A stretch of DNA of 64,000 bases from Sphingobacteriales bacterium. GTDB lineage: Bacteria > Bacteroidota > Bacteroidia > Chitinophagales > UBA2359. The stretch spans positions 248,001 through 312,000 of the forward strand of contig JADJTE010000005.1 in assembly GCA_016711295.1 (NCBI GenBank), read 5' to 3'. This document shows, one piece after another, positions 39,458 through 50,300 of this stretch. A model generated the notes under the pieces. It saw only the letters and a list, made by a program, of their open reading frames with translations. It was not told the origin of the DNA and searched no databases. Position numbers and translations under genes: made by a program. Within the stretch, counting starts at the first letter, position 1. Every line of letters begins with the position of its first letter.

Positions 39458-40125
39458 TATTTGTCTGAATTTGAAACGAATTTACTAATTAAAATACCCA
39501 CTAATACGACCGAGTAGAACTGTCCCGCGATGCCGAATAATGAAGTTATGAGTTTGGTATAATACATATTGGGTGTAATATCGCCAAAACCAATGCTGGT
39601 AATGGTGATGGAGCAAAAATAGACCAAATCCATATAGGTTTCAGCTGGGCTACTTGTGCTTATGCCTTTGAATGAGTTGGGATTGTCATAAAAGAACAAC
39701 TGCATCAGGAAAGTGGCAATTTCGATGAGCAAAAAATAGCCACAAGCCGAAGCCGAGATGATATCGACATTGATATAGCTTGGTTTAAGGAGAAATTTTA
39801 TGACCTCCCAAAATATGAATGTAAAAAATAGTACATAAATGGCATTTAAAGCAAAAAATAAATGTGGTATATTGCCAAAAAAGGCTAAAATAATGGGCAA
39901 TGCCACCACCGAAACGAATAAAATGTTCCGAAGCACATTTTTCCAATTGCCTTTGTCTATAAAAACACCTACGCTCGCAATGCCCAAGATGACCATATTT
40001 ATGGGCCAAATGACCTTTTGGTAAAACACCAAATCGTACAGAAATATGCCAATAAATAAGTGTTGAATGAGTGCCAAGAGCAGCAACTCATATTTTCGTT
40101 GGTATAAAAATTGTCTGGGGGGCAT
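39457..40125 (-). CDS. Two-pore-domain-style potassium channel
   Basis: A 222-residue membrane protein with about six hydrophobic helices. The last two flank a P-loop with the K+ selectivity filter ITSIGFGDITP (residues ~183-193). Ion_trans_2-type cation channel; no cytoplasmic RCK domain is attached. The first residues MPPRQFLYQRKYE are basic and cytoplasmic. Its stop touches the bestrophin start, and the upstream SnoaL-like gene ends at 40126, so the three form one tightly packed operon. Confidence 0.85.
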   Translation of the reverse strand: MPPRQFLYQRKYELLLLALIQHLFIGIFLYDLVFYQKVIWPINMVILGIASVGVFIDKGNWKNVLRNILFVSVVALPIILAFFGNIPHLFFALNAIYVLFFTFIFWEVIKFLLKPSYINVDIISASACGYFLLIEIATFLMQLFFYDNPNSFKGISTSSPAETYMDLVYFCSITITSIGFGDITPNMYYTKLITSLFGIAGQFYSVVLVGILISKFVSNSDK

Positions 40126-40563
40126 TTAGTAATTTGTTTGTCCGATATCCAAACGATTTATTTTTCCTTCGGCATTGAGATGAAATTTGAAAAAAACCTT
40201 GAACGTCCCCCATTGCCCGGCATAAAAGTTACCGTAAATATCTTGCCCTTCATTTTCTATTTTGTCAATGCTCAGAAATTTTTCTTTTTTCTCAAAAGCA
40301 TTGTCAAAAAACGATTTGAAGTTCATAGTTCTACCGTCGTCGGTAAATAGTGCGTCGCTCGTAAAATAGGCATACCAAGCATTTTTGTCATTGGCTTGCA
40401 AGGCTTCGATAGCTTTTTTTACGACTTCGTTGGTGATTTTTGATAAATCCATATTATTTGCAGTAATAATTTGATTTTTAGTAGTAAGGCTTTGCGAACT
40501 TTGCCCATAAGCGGTAAAACTTATGGCTACAAATAAGCAGATGATGTAGAATGTTTTGTTCAT
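40126..40563 (-). CDS. Secreted SnoaL/NTF2-like protein
   Basis: A signal peptide (CLFVAISFTAYGQ) and a ~115-residue NTF2-like cone: VVKKAIEALQANDKNAWYAYFTSDALFTDDG, then GNFYAGQWGTFKVFFKF. Such domains bind small hydrophobic ligands or act as isomerases or hydrolases; no catalytic residues can be assigned. It abuts the ion channel gene with no gap. 145 residues, intact. Confidence 0.75.
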   Translation of the reverse strand: MNKTFYIICLFVAISFTAYGQSSQSLTTKNQIITANNMDLSKITNEVVKKAIEALQANDKNAWYAYFTSDALFTDDGRTMNFKSFFDNAFEKKEKFLSIDKIENEGQDIYGNFYAGQWGTFKVFFKFHLNAEGKINRLDIGQTNY

Positions 40564-40577
40564 GAATTGTTCGTTTA

Positions 40578-41248
40578 TTAAAAAATAACGATATCTTTCC
40601 GCTTTGTATTTTCTAATTTATTTAAATGTGTAAAATTAATTTCTTTGTTTTCATAATCTTGGCGGTCGGCAATCATATCTCGAATATCAAAAGGAATAGT
40701 TATGGCAAATACAAATAGAAACCTTTCTATTGCCATAGCAAATAAGTGAAGATTATGATACGTTTTTTCGGAATGAATTACAGGCAGCAAAATTGTAGCA
40801 GCAGTCCAAACAAATGCTATCATAAATATTTTGAGATACGCACCTGCCTTAGCCTAAAAACCTTTCATGCTTTTGGTCAGCGGGGTCGAATAGAACAAGG
40901 TGAATACCGCTATGGGTGCTAAGGCATAAAGGACTTTTAGCTTCGCTGCGATAACAGAAATACTAAAACCAAGTACAGAAAAAAGCATCAACGCATAAAA
41001 CCAATTCAATTTGCCCTCAGCCCAAGCATATTTGCCCGATTTTGTTGCGATAGAATGGGGTTAAGAGGCTGATAAATCGATAAAGATTATATTCAAATAG
41101 TGTGGCAAAAAAATTAGAGACAAATAAGGATGCCATTGCGGTTTCATACCCAATTGTACTTTGCGGACATCGCCAACGCAAACGCAGCAAACGAAATGTA
41201 AATATTTAAATCTATTAATTGTAGTATTATTCTTTTTATTGTGTTCAA
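40578..41248 (-). CDS. UbiA-like integral membrane protein, frameshifted
   Basis: Reading across shifts near 41125, 41060 and 40855 gives a ~220-residue polytopic protein: ISFAAFALAMSAKYNW, SLFVSNFFATLFEYNLYR, KLNWFYALMLFSVLGFS, FMIAFVWTAATILLPV and the late FVFAITIPFDIRDMIAD. The Asp-rich IRDMIAD loop and FATL-EYN motif resemble UbiA-superfamily prenyltransferases of Bacteroidota, though the first DxxxD motif is not evident. The start is a TTG at 41248. It lies ~190 bases from the insertion sequence and upstream of the SnoaL-like gene. It may be decayed or simply misread. Confidence 0.5.
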
Positions 41249-41437
41249 AATAATAAGAAGAAAATCGTTTTTATTAACTGTTACTAATGAAGTCCTAAAT
41301 TGATATTGATATAATATTTGTTATTAAAAAATAATATTTATAAAAATAATTTTTATGTGAAAAAAATAAAAATATAATACATTTTAAAATTCTAAAAATA
41401 TAATTAATTTATTTCTTTGAAATTATACATTTTGTAT

Positions 41438-43002
41438 ACTGAAAACTCTACAGATTTTCATCGCACTATAATTATCCTGACATAAATATACTTTCTGCAT
41501 ACAATATGTGTTCTTCTGTTATTGCTCCTTCGTCTATAAGTTTTTTGATTTCGATGTAGGCAATCAACATGGCAATTCCTTTTAGAATAAAGTGCGGGCT
41601 TACTTTTCCTTTTCCGTTAGCAATTTTTGCTAGCCACTGAATACCTTCATCTTGGACAAGGTCGTCTTTTATTTCGTAAAAATACCCTGCTACAAAATAG
41701 ACAAGACTTAACAAGTGCTTCATCGTTAGCCAATCATTCACTCTTGGTGCCTCCCACTGCAACTCATCTTTACAGAACTTGAAAACAGACTCTATCGCCA
41801 TTCGTTGCATATACATTTCCCAAATTAGTTTTGCCATTTCTAAGCCAGTAATAGTCAGACTTGTGAGCAGTAACATGTCATCGCTGAATATCTTTTTCCA
41901 TTACTTTGATAAAATGTAACCCTCAAAACCGAATAGATATTGCCGTTTATTTCACTGTGTTCCACTCAAAAACGCCTTTGACGTTTTTATAGGTCTTTTT
42001 TTTGAAGCTAATGCGGTCATACATCACTTCGTCGCCTTTCCAAAAGCGTTGATTTTTTAATTTTAGGCATCTTTCTATTCCTTTTTCGTCTATATACATC
42101 TCGTTGCTGTTTCGGCTGGCTTTGCAACGGATAATAAAATCTTGCTCTAATGCTGTTTCTAACTCAAACAATTCTACATCATCAAAACCTCTATCAAAAT
42201 ATCTACAACTGATATATCGGGGTCTATCGATTTAATATGCGCCGAAACCAAGCGCACTTGTGCAAATACGATGTCTTTTTGGTGGTGGCTCTCGCCAGAA
42301 GCATCATAAGCCGCTATGGCGGCTCGCCGCTGAGGGTCTTTAATCTGTCCTGTTTCATAAGCCTTTCGTTCTTCTTTGCTTACATAGCTATCAACGCCGT
42401 TGCTGAAAGGAGTGCAAGCAAGCAGCCGAACTTCCCTGACCTCCAACATCAACAGCTATCGTAGCAAAGGTATTGTAGCCATTAACAACGGTATTGTCTA
42501 AGGACTGAACCTTGCCCAAACCATCTAAAACACGGCTCTCGGGCTTGCGGATAGGCCGCAATCATGAACGATAGATACCACTTTTTTGCCCTTAAAAAAG
42601 GGAATGGCATTCTGCAAAAGGCTGATATTGAGCTTATCCGTATCAACAACGGTCTTCAAATCTCCGCTTAACATACGACAAACATTGACATATTCCGATT
42701 TATTTTCATAAAGGCTGTAAAAGATTGCTACCGCCCTGGGCGACCATCTGTCTATTAGCTTTTTAAGGTTACCGCGAACTTGCTTTTGTGCTAAACTGCC
42801 AATAAAGGCAAAAGGTATTGCTTCAACTTACTCATCTATGTAACTTGTTTGATGAAAAATGACGCTAAAATAGCTGTTATGCACCAAACAAACAACAAAG
42901 CGAATAAAAATTAATGCAATAACGATAGTAATAAAATCAAAACATATCTTACATCAACAAAATAAAAAAATCTCCTAAATTGAAATCTGTAGAGTTTTCA
43001 GT
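41438..43002 (-). mobile_element. IS4-family insertion sequence, 1,565 bp
   Basis: Perfect 20-bp terminal inverted repeats (ACTGAAAACTCTACAGATTT at 41438-41457 and its complement at 42983-43002) are flanked by a 5-bp target duplication TGTAT at 41433-41437 and 43003-43007. One transposase gene lies on the minus strand. The intact target duplication indicates a recent insertion. Confidence 0.9.
41472..42843 (-). pseudogene. IS4-family transposase, several frame breaks
   Basis: DDE transposase. It opens MSKLKQYLLPLLAV and continues through KKLIDRWSPRAVAIFYSLY, VVSIVHDCG (first catalytic Asp), DFIIRCKASRNSNEMYIDEKG and the YREK signature YMQRMAIESVFKFCKDELQWE (Y-2-R-3-E-6-K), which contains the catalytic Glu. 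At least four breaks (near 42800, 42540, 42170 and 41900) prevent translation as read. It may be inactive, or intact in reality given the error pattern of the window. Confidence 0.8.
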
Positions 43003-43007
43003 TGTAT

Positions 43008-43353
43008 AATAATAATTATTTTTTAAAACAGACATTTATACCATGATACGCAATTTATTATATGCTTAATAAATGTATGAATTAAAAAATTTAACACAAC
43101 TTTTCTTAAAAATATGCAAATCTAAGACATGATGCCGAAATTTGGGTGTCTCCACAACAAAAAAATACCGAATTTTGTTTTATTCAAGACGGTAGTGCAA
43201 AAAAGACAAAATTGACACAAATTAAATTTAATTTCAAATCGTAAATTATTTATTTATAGTCATCTACACATTTTTCAATTGCTAAACACTTGCTAAAATG
43301 ACTTCTTGCACTGTAGTCTTACAATACTCATTTTTTATTCACAAATATCATAG
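43008..43353. other. AT-rich 346-bp intergenic region
   Basis: Very AT-rich spacer between the IS and ygiD. No open frame or clear promoter element was found. Confidence 0.4.
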
Positions 43354-44244
43354 ATGAATAGAAAAAAATTTATAAAATCATTGGCATTGCTGCCCCTAAT
43401 AAGTTCAAACATGAACCTGAGAGATTTAGCCAAAATAGCTGCTTCGATGAACAGTACAGACAAAATGCCCGTCTTGTTTCTTGGACATGGTAGTCCCATG
43501 AATGCTATCGAAGAAAATCAGTTCGTTGTAGGTTTCCGAACCATAGCTAAAACATTACCTACTCCAAATGCCATACTTTGCATTTCGGCACATTGGTACA
43601 CCAACGGAACAAAGGTGACAGCAATGGAACTGCCAAGAACAATACATGATTTTGGCGGCTTCCCGAAAGAATTGTTCGAAGTGCAATACCCCGCCAAAGG
43701 TAGTCCCACCTTAGCCGAAGAAGCCCAAAAAGCATTATCCCCAATTTCAGTCGAATTAGATGAAAAATGGGGCTTAGACCATGGGGCTTGGAGCGTAATC
43801 AAACATCTATTCCCCGACGCAAATATTCCCGTAGTTCAATTGAGCATAGACTATACCCAGCCTGCGCAATACCATTACGATTTGGCGCAAAGTTTAAATG
43901 AATTGCGATCCAAGGGCGTGCTGATAATAGGGAGCGGGAATATCGTGCATAATCTGAGAATGGTCGATTTTGCAAATTTTGATAGAGACAACTACGGATA
44001 CGACTGGGCGATTGAGGCAAGGGAATTTATCAATTCTCATTTGCTAAACGGAAACTATTCGCCCCTAATAAATTATCAAAAACAATCTAAATCCTTACAA
44101 TTAGCCATTCCCCACACCTGGAGCATTATTTTGCCATTGATATATACTTTGGGGCTATACAGCAAAAAGGCGAAAAATATAGCCCTTTTTAACGATAAAC
44201 TGATGGCGGGAAGTTTGAGTATGACCAGTCTAAAAATAATATAA
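43354..44244 (+). CDS. ygiD: YgiD/DODA-type extradiol dioxygenase
   Basis: Extradiol ring-cleaving dioxygenase superfamily (4,5-DOPA dioxygenase type) with an N-terminal basic-hydrophobic leader that may be a Tat-less signal. Metal and active-site His are seen in LFLGHGSPMNAIE, CISAHWYTNG, DHGAWSVIKHLFP and GSGNIVHNLR. The conserved final motif IPTPEHYLPLIY is here read as IPHTWSIILPLIY because of three compensating one-base insertions at 44110-44133. The real protein very probably has the normal motif. Monocistronic; a bidirectional terminator follows. Confidence 0.9.
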   Translation: MNRKKFIKSLALLPLISSNMNLRDLAKIAASMNSTDKMPVLFLGHGSPMNAIEENQFVVGFRTIAKTLPTPNAILCISAHWYTNGTKVTAMELPRTIHDFGGFPKELFEVQYPAKGSPTLAEEAQKALSPISVELDEKWGLDHGAWSVIKHLFPDANIPVVQLSIDYTQPAQYHYDLAQSLNELRSKGVLIIGSGNIVHNLRMVDFANFDRDNYGYDWAIEAREFINSHLLNGNYSPLINYQKQSKSLQLAIPHTWSIILPLIYTLGLYSKKAKNIALFNDKLMAGSLSMTSLKII

Positions 44245-44290
44245 ATGATGGAACCACTTGTTAGTCAGTTCCATACTCCCCCAAAAAAAG

Positions 44291-44334
44291 CCCAAAATCA
44301 GGCGTATGGCATTTCTGCCCCGCCTGATTTTGGG
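44291..44334. terminator. Bidirectional terminator between ygiD and the HYR giant gene
   Basis: CCCAAAATCAGGCG (44291-44304) pairs perfectly with its complement at 44321-44334 across a 16-nt loop. A run of seven A at 44283-44289 gives a U-tract on the minus strand for the giant gene. Confidence 0.8.
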
Positions 44335-44356
44335 TCTGTTTGGTAGGTAGGTGTGT

Positions 44357-47300
44357 TTAATCGACCTTAATCATTTTTTCTTGCAATTTATTGCCATTTT
44401 TATCTTTCACTTGACAGATATACGTTCCGCTGGGGATATTATGTGCATAGAACTTAATGCTATTTGCTTCATTGGCATCGATTTGCCCGTCGAAGAGGTG
44501 TTCTACAAGTTGTCCATTTAGGTCAAACACTTCGATGCGGATATATTTGTTGGTCTCTGCCTTGACGGTGATATGGGTAAAGTCGGCAAATGGGTTCGGT
44601 GCTATGTCGATTTGCAGGTTGTTATCTGTGCTTTGCTCGTTGGTTTTGGTTCTTCCGTTGCTGGATTTGACCCAATACCAAGCCGTTACGGTTTCTACTC
44701 CGCAGGTGACAGTAACGCCATACCAAGCCCCTCCGGGCACGCCGCTGATGTCTTGGGTAGTAGCACCGTTGCTCCACAGATAGGTATAATTACCCGCACA
44801 ATTTCCGCCCGCTACGGAGATATTGACCCCTCCGCTGGCTCCGTTGGTGATAACCGCCCCTGTAATGGCAAGCGGTGGCGCAGCCCCTGTCACGTTGATG
44901 GTCTGTGATTGCTGGCTGGTATTTCCAGCTGCATCAGTGGCAACCCAAGTTCTGGTGATGGTATATCCGGTAGTGCAATCTCCTGCTGTTTGAGTTTGTG
45001 TCATCGCTACGCTTGGTGTAGCGGTGCAATTATCGGTTGCCGTTACGGTAGGTGCTGCTGGGACGGGACAGGCTATGCTCGTATTGCTGGGCACCCCGAC
45101 GAGTGTTGGCGGGGTTATATCGATGACGGTGACGTTCTGTTGGCAGGTAGCGGTATTTCCTTGTGCGTCTGTGGCAGTCCAAGTGACGATAGTAGTGCCG
45201 AGTGCGTATGGGTCGTTATTGGGCTGTGCGTCGCTTCTCGTTCGGGAGATGCTGGTGCTGCTGCAATTATCGCTGCTGCTTGGTGTGCTTAGCGTCGTGT
45301 TGGCGAGGCAAGTATTAGGGTCGGCATTGAGCGAGACATTGGCGGCGCAAGTAATAGTAGGCGGTGTGGTGTCGGCGACGAGTACGGTTTGTTGGCAGGT
45401 GCTTATATTTCCCGCCGCATCAATTGCCTGCCACGTGATGGTCGTTGTGCCGAGTGGATAGGGCGTATTGAGCGCTTGCCCGTCGCTTCTCGTTCCCGTC
45501 ACGCTCGCCGTTCCGCAATTGTCGGTAGCAGTAGGCACGGTGGGATTTAGGTTAGCACTACATTCGCCATTGCTTGTGACATTGATGTTTGGCAATGGAC
45601 ATGCGGCAAATTGGGGAGGTGGAGCATCAGCGACGAGTACGTTTTGGGTACATACGGCGATATTCCCGTTTTGGTCTGTCGCCGTCCAAGTGATGGCAGT
45701 ATTCCCGATGGGATAGGGGTCGTTGAGCGGCAGAGCATCGTTTCTGCTGCCACTGACATTGACGGTTCCACAATCGTCGCTGGCAGTTGGCGTACTTAGG
45801 CTGATATTAGCGGTACAGTTCGCATCTGCATTGGCATTGATAGTATTGAGCGGGCACGTATCGAATAGTGGTGGAGTTGGGTCTGTGACGCTGACGATTT
45901 GTGCGCAGGTAGCGGTATTCCCTGCTGCGTCGGTGGCAGTCCAAGTGACGGTAGTATTTCCGAGTGAGTAGGGAGCGCCGAGTGCTTGTGCGTCGCTTCT
46001 GCTTGCCGTTATGCTGGGTGTTCCGCATAGGTCGGAGGCAGTTGGCTGGCTGAGGGCGTATATAGCGGAACAATTGCCATTTTGGGTATTGACCGTTATA
46101 TTGGGCAGCGGGCAGACATCGAAAGTGGGCGGCACATTTTCGGTCACGACTACGAGTTGTTGGCAGTTAGTAGAGCCGTTCGGGCTATTAGCCGTCCAAG
46201 TAATGGTTGTCGTTCCTGTCGGGTATGGGTCATTTATATTTTGCCCATCGCTCCTTGTTCCTGTGACGGTGGCAGGCGACCCGCAAGCGGTGGCATTTGG
46301 TGTGCTAATGCTTGGGTTAGCGGTACAGCCTGCTCCTGCCGAGGCGGTAATATTGCTCATCGGGCATTGGTCGAAGGCGATAGCCGAATTAGCGGCAATG
46401 ACGGTGATGATTTGTTGGCATGTTACGGTATTTCCCGCTGCGTCGCTTGCTGTCCATGTGAGGGTCGTGTTTCCCGCAGGATATGGGTCTGCTGGCGTTA
46501 GGGCATCGCTTCGGGTAGGCGTTCCGACGTTAAAAGTGCCGCAATTATCTGTTCCTGTGGGTGGGTTGATGCTTGCCACGATAGAGCATCCGCTTCCCGC
46601 ATTGAGTTCTAAGGCGGGCACGGGGCATTGGTCAAATGCAGGTGGTTCGGCATCAATGACGATGACGTTTTGTGTGCAGGTAGCTGTATTTCCGTGCGTG
46701 TCGGTAGCCGTCCAGGTGACGGTGGTGCTTCCGAGTGGGTAGGGAGCATTGAGTGGCAAGGCATCTGCTCTGACGGCTGGGTCGACGGTGACTGTACCGC
46801 AGTTGTCAATAGCCATTGGTGTTTGCAGGGCAACCGTTTGCGCATTGCATAGCCCGATGGTATTATTGGCGTAGATATTGACGCTGGGACATTCTATTTG
46901 CGGCGCTTGTGTGTCGCTAACGACGACGAGTTGTTGGCAGGTAGCCGTGTTTCCGCCTTCGTCCGTCATCGTCCAAGTGATGGTAGTAGTGCCGATGGGA
47001 TAGGGGTCGTATAGCGGCATAGCATCGTTTCTTTGCCCTTGCACATAGGCATTGGTGCAGTCGTCGTTAGTGCTGGGCGGGCTTGGTACGATACCTGTGG
47101 CGAGGCAATTGCCTTGGTCAGCATTGGCTTGGATATTGGGCAATGGGCATTGGACGAAAGTAGGAGCTTGTGCATCTACGACGATGAGTCGTTGTTTGCA
47201 GTCGGCGGTATTTCCGTGGATATCGGAGACGAGCCAATAGATTTCAGTAACTCCGATAGGATAGGGGTCAGTTAGGTTTTGCCCGTCACCTCTGAAAGCG

Positions 47301-50300
47301 GCAGGGGTTCCTATTGCGCAATTATCGGTGATAATTGGGGGCACGAGGGTGTGTATGGCTTCGCAAAGCGCATTGGCAGCGATGGTATTATTGACTTCTG
47401 GGCAATTGAACAGGGGTGCTTCGTCGTCGGAGACGAAGACTTGGAAGGAGCAAGATGCCGTATTTCCTGCCGCGTCAGTGAGGGTATATACGACGTTGGT
47501 CGTGCCTACATTGAAAGTACTTCCGCTGGCACTTCCCGTTCCGCTGGCATTGGTATCACCCGTAAATTGGTAGCTTAGGCTGACGGAGTTGCAATTATCT
47601 GCTGCGCTGCTGGGGTCAATTCCATTGACGACTGCACTACACATGCCTAAGTCATTAGTTTGGCTGGCATTGCTTGGGCAGGTCAAGGTGGGATTTTCGT
47701 CGTCTTGTATTAGAACGGTGAAATCGCAGGAGGCAGTATTTCCGTTGCTATCCGTAGCGGTATAGGTGACAGTGGTAGTACCTTTTGGGAAGGTCGTTCC
47801 GCTGGCATCACCGCTTCCTGTTGCGTTGAGTGCGCCCGTTGCAGCCCAGCTAATATTAGCTACGGCGCAGTTATCGCTGGCAGTTAGAGCAATACCATTG
47901 ATGACGGTGCTGCAATCTCCCATTCCGTCCGCGCTGGTGGTGCTAACTATATCAGCGGGGCAGGAGATGCTTGGGTCTTGGTTGTCGGTGACGCTGACGG
48001 TTTGGCTACACGTAGCAGTTCTTCCATTGACATCGGTGACTGTCCAAGTGACGACGGTATTTCCGACGGGGTAACTGCTGGGCGCATTGTTGACAACCGT
48101 AGCCACGCCGCAATTATCGTTAGTGGTAGGTGTTCCGAGTGCAACACCTGTGGCGGTACAAGTACCCGCATCGGTATTGACATTGACGGTAGCGGGGCAG
48201 GTAATGCTTGGGTCTTGGTCGTCTGTGACGCTGACGCTTTGGCTACACGTAGCGGTTCTTCCATTGACATCGGTGACTGTCCAAGTGACGACGGTATTTC
48301 CGACGGGGTAGCTCATGGGCGCATCATTGACAAGCGTAGCTACGCCGCAATTATCGTTAGTGCTAGGAGTTCCGAGTGCAACACCTGTGGCGGTGCAAGT
48401 ACCCGCATCTGTATTGACATTGACGGTAGCGGGGCAGGAGATGCTTGGGTCTTGGTCGTCGGCGACGCTGACGGTTTGGCTACACGTAGCGGTTCTTCCA
48501 TTGACATCGGTGACTGTCCAAGTGACGGTAGTATTTCCTACGGGGTAGCTCATGGGCGCATCATTGACAAGCGTAGCCACGCCGCAATTATCGTTAGTAG
48601 TAGGTGTTCCGAGTGCAACACCTGTGGCGGTACAAGTACCCGCATCGGTATTGACGCTGACAGTAGCAGGGCAGGAGATGCTTGGGTCTTGGTCGTCGGT
48701 GACGCTGACGGTTTGGCTACACGTAGCGGTTCTTCCATTGACATCGGTGACTGTCCAGGTGACGGTAGTATTTCCGACGGGGTAACTCATCGGAGCATCA
48801 TTGACAAGCGTAGCCACGCCGCAATTATCGTTAGTAGTAGGAGTTCCGAGTGCAACACCTGTGGCGGTACAAGTACCCGCATCGGTATTGACATTGACGG
48901 TAGCGGGGCAGGAGATGCTTGGGTCTTGGTCGTCGGTGACGCTGACGGTTTGGCTACAAGTAGCGGTTCTTCCATTGACATCGGTGACCGTCCAAGTGAC
49001 GGTGGTATTTCCGACGGGGTAGCTCATGGGCGCATCATTGACAAGCGTAGCTACGCCGCAATTATCGTTAGTAATAGGTGTTCCGAGTGCAACACCTGTG
49101 GCGGTGCAAGTACCCGCATCGGTATTGACATTGACGGTAGCGGGGCAGGAGATGCTTGGGTCTTGGTCGTCGGCGACGCTGACGGTTTGGCTACACGTAG
49201 CGGTTCTTCCATTGACATCGGTGACTGTCCAAGTGACGGTGGTGTTCCCTACGGGGTAGCTCATCGGAGCATTATTGACAAGCGTAGCTACGCCGCAATT
49301 ATCGTTAGTAATAGGTGTTCCGAGTGCGACACCTGTGGCGGTACAAGTACCCGCATCGGTATTGACGCTGACATCAGCAGGGCAGGAGATGCTTGGGTCT
49401 TGGTCGTCGGTGACGCTGACGTTTTGGCTACACGTAGCAGTTCTTCCATTGACATCGGTGACTGTCCAAGTGACGGTGGTATTTCCGACGGGGTAGCTCA
49501 TGGGCGCATCATTGACAAGCGTAGCTACGCCGCAATTATCGTTAGTAATAGGTGTTCCGAGTGCGACACCTGTGGCGGTACAAGTACCCGCATCGGTATT
49601 GACATTGACGGTAGCGGGGCAGGAGATGCTTGGGTCTTGGTCGTCGGTGACGCTGACGGTTTGGCTACAAGTAGCAGTTCTTCCATTGACATCGGTGACT
49701 GTCCAAGTGACGGTAGTATTTCCGACGGGGTAGCTCATGGGCGCATCATTGACAAGCGTAGCTACGCCGCAATTATCGTTAGTGCTAGGAGTTCCGAGTG
49801 CGACACCTGTGGCGGTACAAGTGCCCGCATCGGTATTGACGCTGACAGTAGCAGGACAGGAGATGCTTGGGTCTTGGTTGTCGGTGACGCTGACGGTTTG
49901 GCTACACGTAGCGGTTCTTCCATTGACATCGGTGACTGTCCAAGTGACGGTAGTATTTCCTACGGGGTAACTGCTGGGCGCATCATTGACAAGCGTAGCT
50001 ACGCCGCAATTATCGTTGGTAGTAGGTGTTCCGAGTACAACACCTGTGGCGGTGCAAGTACCCGCATCGGTATTGACGCTGACAGTAGCGGGGCAGGTAA
50101 TGCTTGGGTCTTGGTTGTCGGTGACGCTGACGTTGAACGAGCAGGTGGCGGTATTGCCCGAACCGTCGGTGGCTGTATAGGTGACGACGGTAGTTCCGAC
50201 GGCAAAGCTACTGCCCGAATTATGGCTGCTCGTAAAGCTATTGACTGAGCAATTGTCGTTTGCCGTTGGCAGCGTCCAAGAGACGTTGGCGGCACAAGTA

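Noticed and set aside
47978..50248. Long plus-strand open frame (756 codons) antisense to the HYR array
   Set aside because: It simply mirrors the 237-bp repeats; its repetitive Ser/Asp/Ile-rich translation has no domain signs and no promoter, and the minus-strand HYR reading is unambiguous.
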